Of a stretch of DNA of 64,000 nt, positions 38,701 to 51,800 are shown one piece after another. Where the stretch lies: NCBI GenBank assembly GCA_964036155.1, contig OZ038423.1:69641249-69705248 (forward strand). The letters run 5' to 3'. Position 1 is the stretch's first letter, and every line of letters starts with the position of its first letter. The DNA is from Diploscapter coronatus (taxonomy: Eukaryota; Nematoda; Chromadorea; Rhabditida; Rhabditidae). The notes below the pieces were generated by a model, which had not been told where the DNA came from, made no database searches, and was given only the letters and a program-made list of their open reading frames with translations. A program made the translations under genes and the position numbers.

Positions 38701-41700
38701 AAAGCCGACTGAGATATACAAATTCTTCGCTTTTTCAGATTCTAATAGGCTGATTCTTTATATTTCCACATACCAACCGAATTTAGGCGTGTGCAAGATA
38801 GATCAAGTGGGTGAAATTCAAATCAGAAAAAAACGAATTTTAGGCGTTTAATTTTAGCTTAGGATAGATACAGTGGCGAGCAAAAGTTTTGCATCACACT
38901 ACATTTTGATATAATGCTGGTTCGCCCACGTGTGGTGCAGCAGTCCGGCTGAAATTTTGCACATATCGGGTGGATATATCACGAATACCTGTCAAGTTTC
39001 GGCTCGATTCGATCACATTTATAGAAGCTAGGAATTATTTTCACGCAAAAATCGAAAATTTGCCGATTTAAAAAAAATTCTAAAGGCTCATGCGAGTAAG
39101 TGCAGAGGCTGATTGATGGTGCATTTGAAAGCCCTTATATATAGACATTATAACCCAAGTTAGTTTATGCCCAGAAAAAATCTTTATAAAATTTAAGGCG
39201 GCTTTCACTGAAAGATCGGCAATCTTTTTGTTTTTCAATAGCTAAGGAAGTTCAAAGTTTTCAACCATCTCTAACCTTGAAAGGGGATTTTTTCACCAAT
39301 CAAATGAACTGGAAAAATATTTTCTGATAAAGATAGTTTCTAACTTTAAAAGGAACTTCATAATCATTATCATAGTAGCCGTGCAAAAATTTAATTTCCG
39401 AGCTTTTCCTCAGTAAAATTGTAACGGCGATGCAAAAGTTTTGCTAGCCACTGTATATCTTGAAAAATGCAAAAATGTGATCATTTTTAAAGATTGACTC
39501 CAATCTAATGAGATTTTTGGTATTAAGGAATAGTACAAATTGTGAAATATAAAATCTAAAGACATATGAAAAAGACTTTGTTAACATAACGAGACACGTA
39601 ATAATCAATGTCCTTCGAAAATGCACTAAAAACATCGCACACTTTGCGTCAATACCGTATACCCCAGGGTATGGAATTATAATATGTGTATTAAAAAGGT
39701 GTTATGCTGTATGAATTAGTATAAATTAGAAGTTTACGAGGTTCATATCTTAGAAATTAGCATCAAATTTTACTGGAAGAAGTCTACGGTAAAAATTATC
39801 ATTGAGAAATGCGCTACGCCCCCGTTCTGCAAAATGTTCAATTTCGGCCCGAAATTTCATATCAAAAATTTTGTCAAATAATAGAATTGTTTGTCGCATT
39901 CGTTGGGTTTTGATTTTGAGGAAATTAAAGAGCGGTTTGCAAGGAGGCTGAATTAGAGAATTTGAGGCGACAGTCTCCAGAAAAATAACAACAAAAATAG
40001 CAGCCTTTAAAATTTTTATCGAAAATGTCAAAGTTTGACGAAAATACACGAGCTAGTCATATTTTAAATATGAAAAAGCTGGTCTTCATCACAATATATT
40101 AGCATATGAGCATTCATATTTGGCATTAGAGCCTGAAGTACTCAATCGAAATACCAAATTTTGACATTTGATGATAGAAAATAACAAGACTAATGATAAA
40201 ATATAAGTAGACGAAATGGTTTCTAGGAAAAAGCAAAAACTACAAATTTCTGCATAAAACGCGCTAGCGCTCTGAGATTTTTCTCATTTAGCGAAACTAA
40301 ACAATAGCCTGAAAGGAGATGGGTTTGGAAAATATGAAATATGCAAATAATGCAATATGACCGTTTTCTCTAATTCTATCACTTTTTCGAATTCTTTTCC
40401 CAACTTTCCGCTACCTGAAAATGACTGTCAAAGCGTTAGAGAACCAAAAAATCTCTTTCCATACTTAAGCATAGCTCTTTAAAACCGTCTGGTATAACTT
40501 TTGAAACCTATTGTCTTGGCGTGAAACTAATGAATGGCGCAAATAGTTCCTGGGAAAGAACTGTCATGCGCCAAAGGATAGGTCGAAAACCGGAAAATAT
40601 ACGACGCACCATATTTGAGGCCGAGAATTTTGTAAAGTGAGGGCAGTTAGTGGTCTACAATGAGAAGTAAAGTCGGGGTGGGGTTTCAAAAATCCAAAAA
40701 TATCCTAAGCCACCCCCACCTTCATTCCATGTGTTCGGGGATATGTCTCAAAGTTAGATAATGAGACAGCTTAAACAATGGCTTAATCCTAGAACAGATA
40801 TCTTTTATCTTAGCTTTCAGGGATAAAAGGAATATATTAAATCCCATACATATACATGCGGGTGGGGGATTATTGTTTTGAAACCCATCGTCCCACATTT
40901 GACTAACCTTTGATATCGAAAATAATCGCCGCTATTTTTAAATCCTGGTTTTTGATATATCTGTACAAATTTTAATTTTATCATATAAAGCTTTTACCCA
41001 CATTTGATATATGAAAATGATAATAGCTTATTTTTAAATGAACTCTATTTTATATTCTTTCAAAAATTAAAAAATTGCAGTTAGTGACCGAAATTTCCGT
41101 TAAAGTTTAGTCTTATGACGAGGATAAGTTAAACATAGGATTCACGGAATGAGATGACAGAAAATTTGTAGCTGAAATGAATTGAGAAGGGGTCATCAAA
41201 TAAAAGAATTTTTAGCTAACTATAATTTTAATTTTATCGCAAAAATCAAACCTTAAGAATTATGAAAAGAATCTTAGGGATAGTAGCCTATGCCAAGGGA
41301 CATTCGAGGAAACATCAGCAGAAAATCCGGGATGCTAATTTCCTATGTGTAAAAAATAGCGCCGTTAGATATCTCTCTACTTTATGCTAATTAGGAAGAG
41401 AAAGAGAGGAAAGGATAGTGTAATTTTGTCATCATATAGAGAAGAAGGAAAGAAATTACAGTAGTCCCAAAAAGACATGCCTTAAATGATGAGTGTTCAA
41501 CAGGGGGTGTCATTTTTCCTTCTATCTTTCCTCATGCTATTTCCAAATTTGTCTAAAGAGACCAAGGAGTTTTTCGTCGCCTCTCCTATCACCAAAAGTC
41601 CCAAAGGCTCTTTATCGCCGAATATCATATATCTGCTTCTTTTCTTCTCTTAAGCATTTCGTATATCCCCGTTTATCTCTAATTTTCGGCCTTTATAATT

Positions 41701-42773
41701 TTCTTCAGAATCTTTCTATCTATGACTTTCTTTCTGTCTTTTCTTCGCTCAAGATTTCATATATAATTTCCTATCCCTAACTCCTCTGTTTCTTTCTTTC
41801 TCTTTTAAATTCCTTTATCTTAAGATTTTCTATTTCCTTTTCTCTCTCCTAGGAATTCATATATCTCTCAGCCATCCATGTCGAAAGAGATTAATCTCTT
41901 CTCGTTCATGCTTATATGTGTCTCCGTTGGACATGTCACCACTTCATTCGCCATCCCTCTAGGGGCCATTTCTTCAAGCCCACAAATGCAGATATTCCCG
42001 GAAAGGAAGGAAGGCAAAATGTGGAAATGAAGTGTGAAAAAATCAGAGGATACCTTATTTTTTGGAAAACTAGGATAAAATCGGGGTTACTTCTGATAAT
42101 CATTAATTAATGAACTAAATAATGGAAAAATAATGTATGTGAGTTAGAATAAAATTTTAAATACTGTAGATTTTTGGCTAGAATTATGACGATTACTCGA
42201 TTTTTTCAATAGAAAGAAAAATTCTTGTAGAAAAACTCAAATAATTCTAAAGACACGAAAATTTCTGAGGACACCTACCGTACTCTTATAGCCCCGATTG
42301 AATTCTTCTCGCGTCCAGCCACAAAAGTTGAAAATTTCCGCGATTTCATGGTCATCGAATGCTGTCAGAAGACGGTCGATGACAATCTTGGCTCGGATTG
42401 GGATGGCCTAAATTAAAAATGGCACTATCTTCAGAAACTTAAAATATTTATTTTTTCTAAAGCTCAGCCACTTTAAATAGCGCTGATTAATAATAAAATC
42501 TAGGTGACCTTTCTAAAATGGAAGTATTTTACCTGGTATTGAAATAAAATCCCATGCATAGCATTTTTAACCATATCCAAATCACTTTCACTCTCATCTG
42601 AACAACTTGAGGACGCTGGAGATGATGTTCTTGGATTTTCATCTTCGGGTTTCTAAAATACAAAGAGGAAAAGCAGGTCTTCATGGGAATGTCGTGAAAA
42701 ATTCTTGTGAATTGTTACTTAAAAGCTAATCTTCATCGTTTAGACTCACCTCATGATCATTAGAATTTTCCAT
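35715..42773 (-). CDS. bnc-1: Basonuclin-type C2H2 zinc-finger transcription factor
   Basis: A nuclear regulator. Exons 42750-42773, 42533-42652 and 42279-42407 encode an acidic/Ser-rich start and a conserved basonuclin N-terminal block ([17 protein letters not shown] ... [15 protein letters not shown]). The next in-phase exon is at 37613 ([17 protein letters not shown]), after an intron of about 4.7 kb. Further exons give [16 protein letters not shown], an acidic Thr/Ser region (about 36790-37066), and paired C2H2 fingers: [17 protein letters not shown] then [16 protein letters not shown] joined to [14 protein letters not shown], the hallmark of basonuclin/disco fingers. The tail ends [10 protein letters not shown] joined in phase to [13 protein letters not shown] and TAA at 35715. 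That the two halves form one gene is inferred from phase, strand, order and recall of basonuclin; the fingers alone are certain. Confidence 0.8.
38871..39453. mobile_element. Non-autonomous Tc1/mariner-type element in the large basonuclin intron
   Basis: Terminal inverted repeats CAGTGGCGAGCAAAAGTTTT and (right end reversed) CAGTGGCTAGCAAAACTTTT are flanked by TA at 38869-38870 and 39454-39455. Internal length is about 583 bases with no transposase frame. The ends differ from those of the element at 20970-21740, so it belongs to another Tc1-like subfamily. Confidence 0.78.
40671..40899. repeat. Imperfect inverted repeat in the basonuclin intron
   Basis: TGGGGTTTCAAAAATCC on the left and TTTTGAAACCC on the right, with CCACCCCCACC and GGGTGGGGG inside, can pair. 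No target duplication was identified. It may be a decayed element or chance. Confidence 0.3.
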
Positions 42774-45700
42774 TAGCAAATGTAAATCTGAAATTTTCAC
42801 AATTAGCAGATCTCAGAATTATCCAATCTGCCAACGGGCGTGAATGTTTCGTTTTGCTTTCAATTTTCTTAGTTTTCTAATTCTCTTTCTCATTCGCCTT
42901 CTCAAAATCCCTCACTCTCTAGTTTTTGCCAAACGGTGTCATGACCTCTATGCTTCATTGAGAGACGCCTTCCAATTTTTCATCTTTCTATCTCTGTCCC
43001 TCTCTCGATTCCAGCATTATTTCCCAACAATTGTCGCTTTTCATCGTTTTTGATTATCTCCTTCATTTTTCCGTCGTCGTTTTCCCTAATTGCGCTAAAC
43101 GCAGTACTATTTCTTGACTACTCTGATCTCTCTGCGCCTCTAACGCAGTGCCCTTCAGGCGACCGTCATTCTTCAAACCCTTTCCCTCCGTAACCCAGTC
43201 CTGAACCAAACCGATAGGTGACACATGTGCTGAGCCTCAATTCCAATCATTTTCTTATTTCTTTTCTAACTCTTTAGTTGCCACGCTATCTCATCTTCCT
43301 TTTTCTCCCGGATATATGCAATCCCTTCCTCTCTCTTTTTCTCTGGATATATGGAATCCTCCTAGGTCTAGCCAATTTTTAACTCTTTAGAGCAAATGAT
43401 ATTTCTTTCGGGTGTTTTGTCAGATATATGAAATCTCTAAAGTGTCTGTGCTTCTTTAAATTGTCCCAATCCGTCTTTCGTGAGAGGATAAAAGTTATCC
43501 GCGGAGAGATAAGGAAGCAAAAGGTTGGAAGACACAAAACTGACACACACAAAAAGTTCCATCCTCCAATAACTTGCAAACAGACAAGATTTTCATCAAA
43601 TAAAAATAAGTTGCTAATTATTGAAGCATTTAAACCAAATTGTAAAACTGTAAAATAATATTTAAAATAAAGTGTCAAATGGGAAAATTAACACTGTTAA
43701 AATCTAAAGTGACAGTTAACTTAAAAAAAAATAATAATAACATAGATGAATTTAAGGCGGACTTTATACCAACTGAACCACTGAGCCACCTCTAGTCGAT
43801 GAGAAGAGATGATTCAATAACTTTCATATTTGGAGACCCAAGATCTAAATGGCACGAACTTAGCCAATTTAATAATTAATAAAAGCAAACTAAACTGTAT
43901 CCAAAATTAATAAACTGATTCAATAGTCAGATTATTTATTATTCTGAGTTAATTTAATATTTCAATTTCAGTACACAATTTTGATTTCAGTTTTTCAAAA
44001 GATCTATCAATTTTCGATTTCTTCTTCTTTCATCCTGCATGACTCTTCCTAAGGCGTCGTTACTTTTGTGACTCACTTTCTGCTTCTCTGCACTCTCTCT
44101 TATATCGTATTCTTTAGCATCAGGAAATAGTTTATGGCTAGAGAAAAAGGTATTTCCTAAGAGGGGCCTCCTCACATTTTGATCGAGCATTTCACCATGT
44201 TTGGCTAACACATTTTACTATCAGTTCTATTTTTCTCTGCCTCTTTTCGTCTCTATCCTTCACCGTACTTTCTCGCTCTTTCTCATCTTTTCCTTCTTTC
44301 CTCGGAGCTCTTTTTCTCTTCGTTTCTCTGTACTCTCTGATTTGTTTGCATCTTTTCTTCATACTCCCTCCTCTCACCTTTTCAGGATGAGTTTCCTTGC
44401 ATTCAGTTTACGATATATCTACAAAGCTTTTGCCCAATTTCCTTTCTTGTCAAATAGAACGGAATTGCCTGAATCGCTATAGTAAACCTATTCGATTTCT
44501 AATCTAAAATATTCTAATTTACGAGTACTGTAGTCTTTTAAGAGAGGTATCTTTTTCACAAAATAGAAATTGATTTCATTTTTCCTCAAGACAATGTTTG
44601 TTTTGATATGACTAACAATTTTGCAGCTCGATCGAATAAAATTCGGGCTATCATTCCATAATTCACTTTTTCGATAAAGCATATTTTCGTTTTCATACTA
44701 AATATGGATTTTAGTTTGAGATAATGAAACTTTATTGTATGTGCGGGAACCCACTCTTTCGGTGCGGCTCTTTGTGAATAACCATTTGGCTGAAATGAAT
44801 ATATATTAGTCTTTTTTATAATCGATATTAAAGATTCTTGATTATTGAAATTTCATAATTTTTACTTAAACATTAGCCATTATTATGACGTCACAAATCA
44901 ATGGCTTAGATTTAAATTCTAAGAGGTGTTAACATATCGATAATTCTATTGATAAATGATACACCATGGCATATTCACTATTCCTTAAGGCTCTTAAATA
45001 TTGACTGATAAGAGATCGAAAAGGAGGTCAGTCATTAAAGGAAATTTATTATGTTCTGAAATAGAATTCAAAGCATTCCAGGTAGTTTTCAAAAATTAAA
45101 GCTCCTATACTTCATCACTGAAGCTGCTCCCATATTTGGGATTGTCGGTTTCTCTGGGCGCTCTCGACTTTTCTCTATCTCTATTCAAACTTAATCCCCT
45201 TCTTGGCGCACCTTTCCCTGTATGGCTCATGCAATAAATCGCATTGCGCTTTGTCATTCTTTAAATTGTCTATATTTACAGTTTCTCTGCATCTCTAGCC
45301 ATTCCTACGATTAAGCATAGGCCGAATCACAGGTTATATACGACATTGCAAATCTGAAGAAATCTTTCCCCGGTTTGTTTAGTGATGGTGCAAAAAAGGG
45401 GCGGAGCGTATTTGTTAAGAGGATGTGTTAGGACCATACATGGCAATGATATGTTTACAGAGGGACGAGAGATAAGCAAAGATAAGAGAGAGTTCGAAGA
45501 AGCAGAGAACTTTTCAGGCCTTAAACCGGCTGGCATACGACATTCCGAATCTGGAGCGTTTAATGACGGTATTCCCTTACTATGGTTAAGATCTAGAAGT
45601 GGTTGGTTTATTAAAATTCATATTTGGAATGCCGTATTTCAAGAGGGTTTGCTTTAATCCCTGCCTTATCAATAATCTCTATCTATCATTTTGACACTAA

Positions 45701-48700
45701 TAAGCACATGCGTTGAATTTTTCGAATAGTAAAATTTATTGATTTTTTCTATTTAAAATACCGATTTGTTTGAGTTTATTGATGTTTATAGTTTGTTTAA
45801 AAAATCGCCACTCGATTTAATCTCATCCCGATTCGTTGCTCTATGGGAAATCGTGCTCGAATTTTCGAATTCGAGCGTGTTTGCAACCAATTGGACGAGA
45901 TTGCCTCGGGTGTAGCGAGCAATAATTTATTCTAATACAATTTAAGAGAGATTCGCTTTTAAAAAGAAAAAGTTGCAAAGATCAGCATTTATTTGGTGAG
46001 GATATTTTAAAATTAAGTAATTAATAACATTCTTATTATCCCTTGGGAAATTTTGAGCTCATTCCTACACTTCAGGTCTGATTTTTACAAAAATTTTGAT
46101 AAATAAATTCCCACCAGGGATGCACAAAGTTTCAGTTTTGAAAATTTCGAAGTTGAAGTTCGCACAGCCCTGATCCCCATACATAATTGAAATTTAGGAT
46201 ATTTGATTTTAGCTTCGAGCAAGTCGGGAATCGGTGTGAAATCGATAATATAATAAGTTGGGAAAATTTCAGCTCATGACGACCTGACACTGCTATATTT
46301 TTGGGGCCTCATACCAAATGAACCTTCCTTTGTAGGCTAAATTTTCGATGTTCACCCCAGACAGTCCCAGGGAGGACGATCGTCAAATGCGCTGACGAGT
46401 TTTATATAAAATTCCTCAGTTCCTATTGCGACCTACCTTCCGTATATTTTCTTCGTTTGGCTCCAGGTAACTCGGAAGTCGAGATTTGATTGTATAGCAT
46501 TGTTGACGTCAGGGAATCATATGAGCCAAATTTCAACTCATGTCTTCTAGGCGGCATGCCATTTCCAGTTAACCGATACTCTCAAGGAAGTTCCTTTAAA
46601 TATGACATTTAAGGTACACGTACGATTTTCGACACTCTAAGAATTGCCGATAACGATGTTAGAGAAAATGAAGATCAGTTTTTCTCCATATATAGATTTA
46701 AAACAACGTCTTTAATAATAATTATTATTACGATATAAACTCGTGAAGATCAGTTTTTCTTTGACACAGTGCCTTGATCTGCTCGGTGTCATTTTCATAA
46801 ACTTGGAAATAACTTTATACTTGTGCATTATTCTTTTAGAAAATTTTCACAGAAAACCTCTAAAAAATATTCCCGATAATCGTATCTGATTCGATTTTAA
46901 AAAATGTGTCACTGAATTTGTAAATATCGATTTTTGATGCAATTTTAATTAGGCTTCGCCGAACAGAGAAAAGAGAGCAAAACACTGTTTGAGTCGAATA
47001 GTACTTGCTTCCATTAACAGGATGTAGTAATTCGATCATCAATTCATCCTAGCCGTTTTCGTGAGTAAATCTCCCTGGGATACCAGTGTATTAGCCTTTA
47101 TCTTCGTCAAATCCCGTACGAAATCCGTATTTATAAAAGATATTTCTACTTTGCTTGTATTTCTAAAATTTCATGCAATTTCGCCCCAAAATTTCTCATG
47201 TCTAGACCAGTACTGTATGCTTTCAAATCATTATTTTAAAAATACGGAGAGAATCAAATTTATGATGCACTCTTTATAAAAGCGATGAAAGCCTTGGTAC
47301 GGAATTTTGCAACGCTACCGTTATAAAGTTGTGCCAAGTTGTTCAACCATTTGCGTCACTTTTATAAAGAATACGTCTTATATTGAATGTTGAAAAATGT
47401 ACGTTTTTAATAACCTTAAAAGTCCACTATAAAAATAAATGTTGTAAAGTATGCTCTATTTATATTTAGTCGTAAAATCTGCCCGATTGCTAAAATGATG
47501 CCGAAATCTGCTCTATGGCGAATTTATGGCTTGCAAATGTCACGTGTCGAAAGCATGAAGTTGTGTGTTGTTTTGAATTAATCTCTTTTTCTTTTCCACT
47601 CAATATTTCGTGCTTATTTATCTCCTTCCACTCAATTGCACTATCGTTCTAGATGCTTTTTTTTTCGCATTTTTCTTTCTTTCTCTCTCCTCTCCCTCTA
47701 TCTTTAAAGCTGCAACTTTTCCCCACAGCCATTTTGTTTATTTTGTTACATCTTTCTAGCTCCTTCAATTTTAGCACATTTTGCAAGTCATTTCATATTA
47801 AATTTCTTCAAATTTCTAAAATATGTAAGTTAAAAATTCGGAAAATCGATATTTCGTGCAGAAAATTTGTAGATTTTTGAGGGAGTGTAGAAGTGAGCAA
47901 AAGATAAACCAGAGAACACTTTTTCTAGCGGAAAATATTGCGAAATCCAAAATATAGAACCATCGGATCTATAAATGTTAGAGGAGAAATAGCAAAAAGA
48001 GAAAAAGTCATAGGAAAAGACGAATTTTAGAGGTGAGCGAGAGAGTTATAATTTTTAAGAGGGCACAGAGAAAAACACAGTTTCTAATCAATGCATGTGT
48101 ATCTGTGTGTGAAGAACTGTACCAATTTCGTTTTTGGTCTTTCTTTCTTTTTTTCTCTCCCTTTTCTTTCTCTCACTCTCTTTCTCTCTCGCTTTACCTA
48201 TTTGCAAAAATAGATAACATCGTCATCGTTATGCAATTCTTTACCCTGTCTTTGATATTACTTTCTACTGTCCCGCAGATTGGTGTTGTCCAGCCACTTT
48301 GCGTGTATGACCAGCGAGCCTTAACTATGTAGCTCTGCCTTTTTCGGCACTCTACTCCCTTAGTTTTCTCTAGTCCCAATGTGTGTCTCGCAGGTTATAG
48401 ACGCAGAGTAGCTAAGCAACGCCGATCTGGGGAACAATAGAATGTATATCTTTTTTTTAAATTAATAATTTTAGCTTCATATATTTAAAAATTCTTCTAC
48501 CTCAGCAAAATTTCCAATTATTTGTCATCAGTTTTTACTTTTCCTCGAAAAGGCTATTCTCTGATAAATTGCAATGATAAAAGCGATCCGTTTCTAAGAA
48601 TTTTATCAGTTTTTGTCCACCATTTTTACCCTTCATCATTGATTTTCCTTATCACCTTTCAAAAGAGACCTATTTTAGAAGCTTATTCTCTATTGAATAC

Positions 48701-48892
48701 TCGATTTTGTCGAAAAGGGGAGGGACCAAATTTCCCTTTTCTGCAAGACTAGTGCATAGTTTGTGAAAATCACGTGTATTGTTTTGGAACTGATCAGAGA
48801 TCGCTCATTTGCACGTCGAGGTCAGAGTGAAAAAGATAGCGAAAAAGAAAGACAATTGGCAAAGACAAGTCAACCACCCCCCACAATGGACC
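42774..48892. other. 6.1-kb interval without a supported gene
   Basis: The region is dominated by pyrimidine-rich tracts on the plus strand (for example 42843-43070, 44200-44400, 47580-47730, 48110-48200), several holding CTCTGC-CTCTC-like strings. These create open frames on both strands with Phe/Leu/Ser-rich or Arg/Lys/Glu-rich translations that have no motifs. A tRNA-like A-box fragment lies at 43757-43793 on the minus strand. Motif TGAAGATCAG occurs at 46665 and 46742. No gene can be called. Confidence 0.45.
43757..43793 (-). repeat. tRNA-like A-box fragment
   Basis: Read on the minus strand the sequence contains TGGCTCAGTGGTTCAGTTGG, which fits the Pol III A-box consensus TRGYNNARNGG and resembles a tRNA D-arm. 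No T-arm (GGTTCGANTCC) follows at the right distance, so it is not a complete tRNA gene. It may be a tRNA-derived fragment. Confidence 0.35.
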
Positions 48893-51800
48893 ATGTCAAG
48901 TGCATCGAATACGTTACCCGTTCCGCTGTCGTCATCAGAGTCTTCTGAGTCCCACAACGACAACAATCAGCTCAATCTCAATTCGAACGGCACTATTCCT
49001 TCGGAAAAGGTGTGGATTGGGTAAATTTCAGGATTTTTGGAAAGTAGCCTATTTTAATGCTATGTTTTACTACAATTAGCATAAACTTTCAAGATATCTA
49101 AATGTTAAATTAAGACCGACTTAAAATTGTTCTAATTTAGTCCGAATTCGACACCTCACCAAATAGGCCAGACGATCTGGTAGGCAAACCACTCGTGGCT
49201 GAAGAGAATAACGATCAAGTACAGCCTCTGCCCATAGTTAGGCTACAGGTCTAACATCCAAAATATTTTAGCATTTTTTTTAAATGGTCAACTTTTAGCA
49301 GGTCCCAAGAGTCCAGCTTAGAACCTGGAGAATCACTAGAGAGGGTCTGGTCTTAACAGGAGGTAAAAAATTTGAAAACCCGTTCCAATGCCAATTTTTT
49401 GGTGGAAGAATGATAAAATTTAGCTTTACCTAAGCTATTTTTAATTATTATGTCATCAAAAATGATAAAGAATATCATGCGGTCTTTGATATTTTTGATA
49501 GTTTCCAAGTTGCGTGTGTAAGTATTCTTGCTCATCAAAAATGCTCTCCCCTTCCCAAAAACTTTTCCTGTTACCTTTTCACGTGAAAGAAAAGTCGAGC
49601 TAGCCCATATTTAGTGTCGTAAACACTGCAAATAACTTTCGCATGCAAGAGTGTGTGGCGTGCTTGCAGAGCACCGCTTGTTTATCGAAAGTGGGCGCGG
49701 CCCAGCAAACGCAAGCGCGATGATGCACTTTTAGCCGCTCTATAAATAATTGATTTAGCTGCCCTAATTAGGGCAATTAAGTGGGTTAATTGGGAAAATT
49801 AGTTTAGCTAATTGCAGAATCTCAAATGGGCGCGTTCCTGGATAAGCCCAAAACCGCTAAGACCAATTTGTCGGGCGAAGGCAATGTAAGTGAAATTTTA
49901 TTTTGAAACATCGATTTTCTTTTCTAAACAACGTCATTACTTCAAAGAATGTTTTGTAAAAATTATCCTGTCTTTAAGAGAATTTTATAAAGTCGGAAAA
50001 AGTAGGATTATGTGACGAAGGCAAAATCTTTAAAGTTTGATGGAAAATTGATTTTTGAAGATAAATTTAAATGTTTGAATTTTTAAAATTTTCGGATTTC
50101 AGGGTCTCCGGTACGCGATGGCATCGATGCAAGGGTGGAGGATAGACATGGAAGACGCACACGTGGTTGAGGTTGGGTAGTTTTGAGAAATTAAATAAGA
50201 TTTAATAATTGCATCTTGAAACATGGCCAATTTGTCAAAATTTGACATATCTTGGACACTTCTGAAAAGTTTATGAGCCTGACTTGATCAATATATTTTT
50301 TCTAGAGAACTTTTTGAGTATTTAGAAAAATTCAATCTCCGTAGAAAATCTTCGAGAGGATAAATTTTAAAGAAACTTCGAACCTTTCTTCAAATATGTT
50401 AACTTCAGGTATCCATGACCGAGCAAGAACCGTACAAAGACTGGTCGTTCTTCGCAGTGTTCGACGGCCACGCGGGTACGTTCGCTGCGGACGACGCCGC
50501 GGAGAACATCATGAAAACGCTCATCAGCACTCCGGAATTCGAGAAGGTAACATTAGAATAACGCCCCTTTATTTAAATGACGTATTGATTTTAATTACGC
50601 TCTTACACGGCCTACCAAGCCTAATACTTCGAAAACAAACGACAGAAAATGGAGATATTGTGTGAAAATTAGAGAAAAGAGATCAGACTTGGGAAATTTC
50701 GAACCGCGGTTAACCGCATGAAGAGAAGTGGTATATCTTATCGAAAGAGAAAAAGAGCACGTCTTCTTTCCGTATCTCGTTTCATGCGGTTCGAAATTTC
50801 CCAAGTCTGAAAAGGGTCTCGTTGGGATTTTCTTCTTTGCCTTCAATACCCTTTTCTATTTCACCAAAATTGGGTAAACGGGGTTCAGTTCTGAAGTATA
50901 AGGCTTATCTTGCCATGCTTGTAAAATAATGACATTTTTAAAGGACGACGATATTTGCCAAAATTAGGCTTTTGTACAAATCAAACTTTAAAAATTTTAG
51001 GCAACCGAAGAGCTAAAATCTAACGGCGGCGTCCTGTGCAAAAAGTCTATTTCTCTGTTGGAAAATGGCATCAAAAGGGGCTTTCTTCTGCTAGACGATA
51101 TCATTCGGGAAAGACTCAATACAGTATGACTTCTCAAAATTAGCACATCTTTCCCAATCGCTTCTTCTAGTATTGGCAAATTTTTAATCTCAGGACCGGT
51201 CCGGCTCGACGGCCGTGTGCGCCATGGTCACTCCCACGCACATCATCATCGCTAATTTGGGTATGTTACGAATTAACGCACCTGTTAAACTTTACAAGGA
51301 GAGCTCACATAATGCCATCTTGATTTTTCCGATATTTTTTCACTTTCCGGGTATATCGACGATGTGGATTCCGAATCTTGAGTAAGAACGCGCCCACGAA
51401 ACTCGGAACCTGTTCAATTTGTATCCTAAAATTTCAATTGAGCTATCCGTGCAGAGTGAACAATGAACGTCATACATGACATTTGCAGAATGTACGCTAA
51501 TTTTGCATGTGTTACCTTTCAAAATTATTTGGTTTTTGGCTCGGAATTGATCATCAGTTAACCGACTTTTATTAAATAAATTCGGTTGAAATCTTTTAGC
51601 ATACATGCTAGAGACCTATAATGACAGATAATTACAAAATTTCAACCATATTTTTTTCGAGTAAAATGAAGGCAAACTGTTGATTGATTAAAAGTTAAAA
51701 GCTTACATAATTTTGCGAATTAATGTATACGAAATTAGCGTACATTTTGCAAATGCCATGTATGTCGTTCACTGTACACTCTGCACGAATAGCTCTCAAA

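Noticed and set aside
46080..46620. Weak direct repeats with AATTTCARCTCATG suggesting an old element
   Set aside because: No terminal repeats, no duplication and no coding remnant; evidence too thin.
48230..48332. Short signal-peptide-like frame MQFFTLSLILLSTVPQ
   Set aside because: Only 33 codons, no downstream exon in phase, and a pyrimidine-rich background that favours hydrophobic frames.
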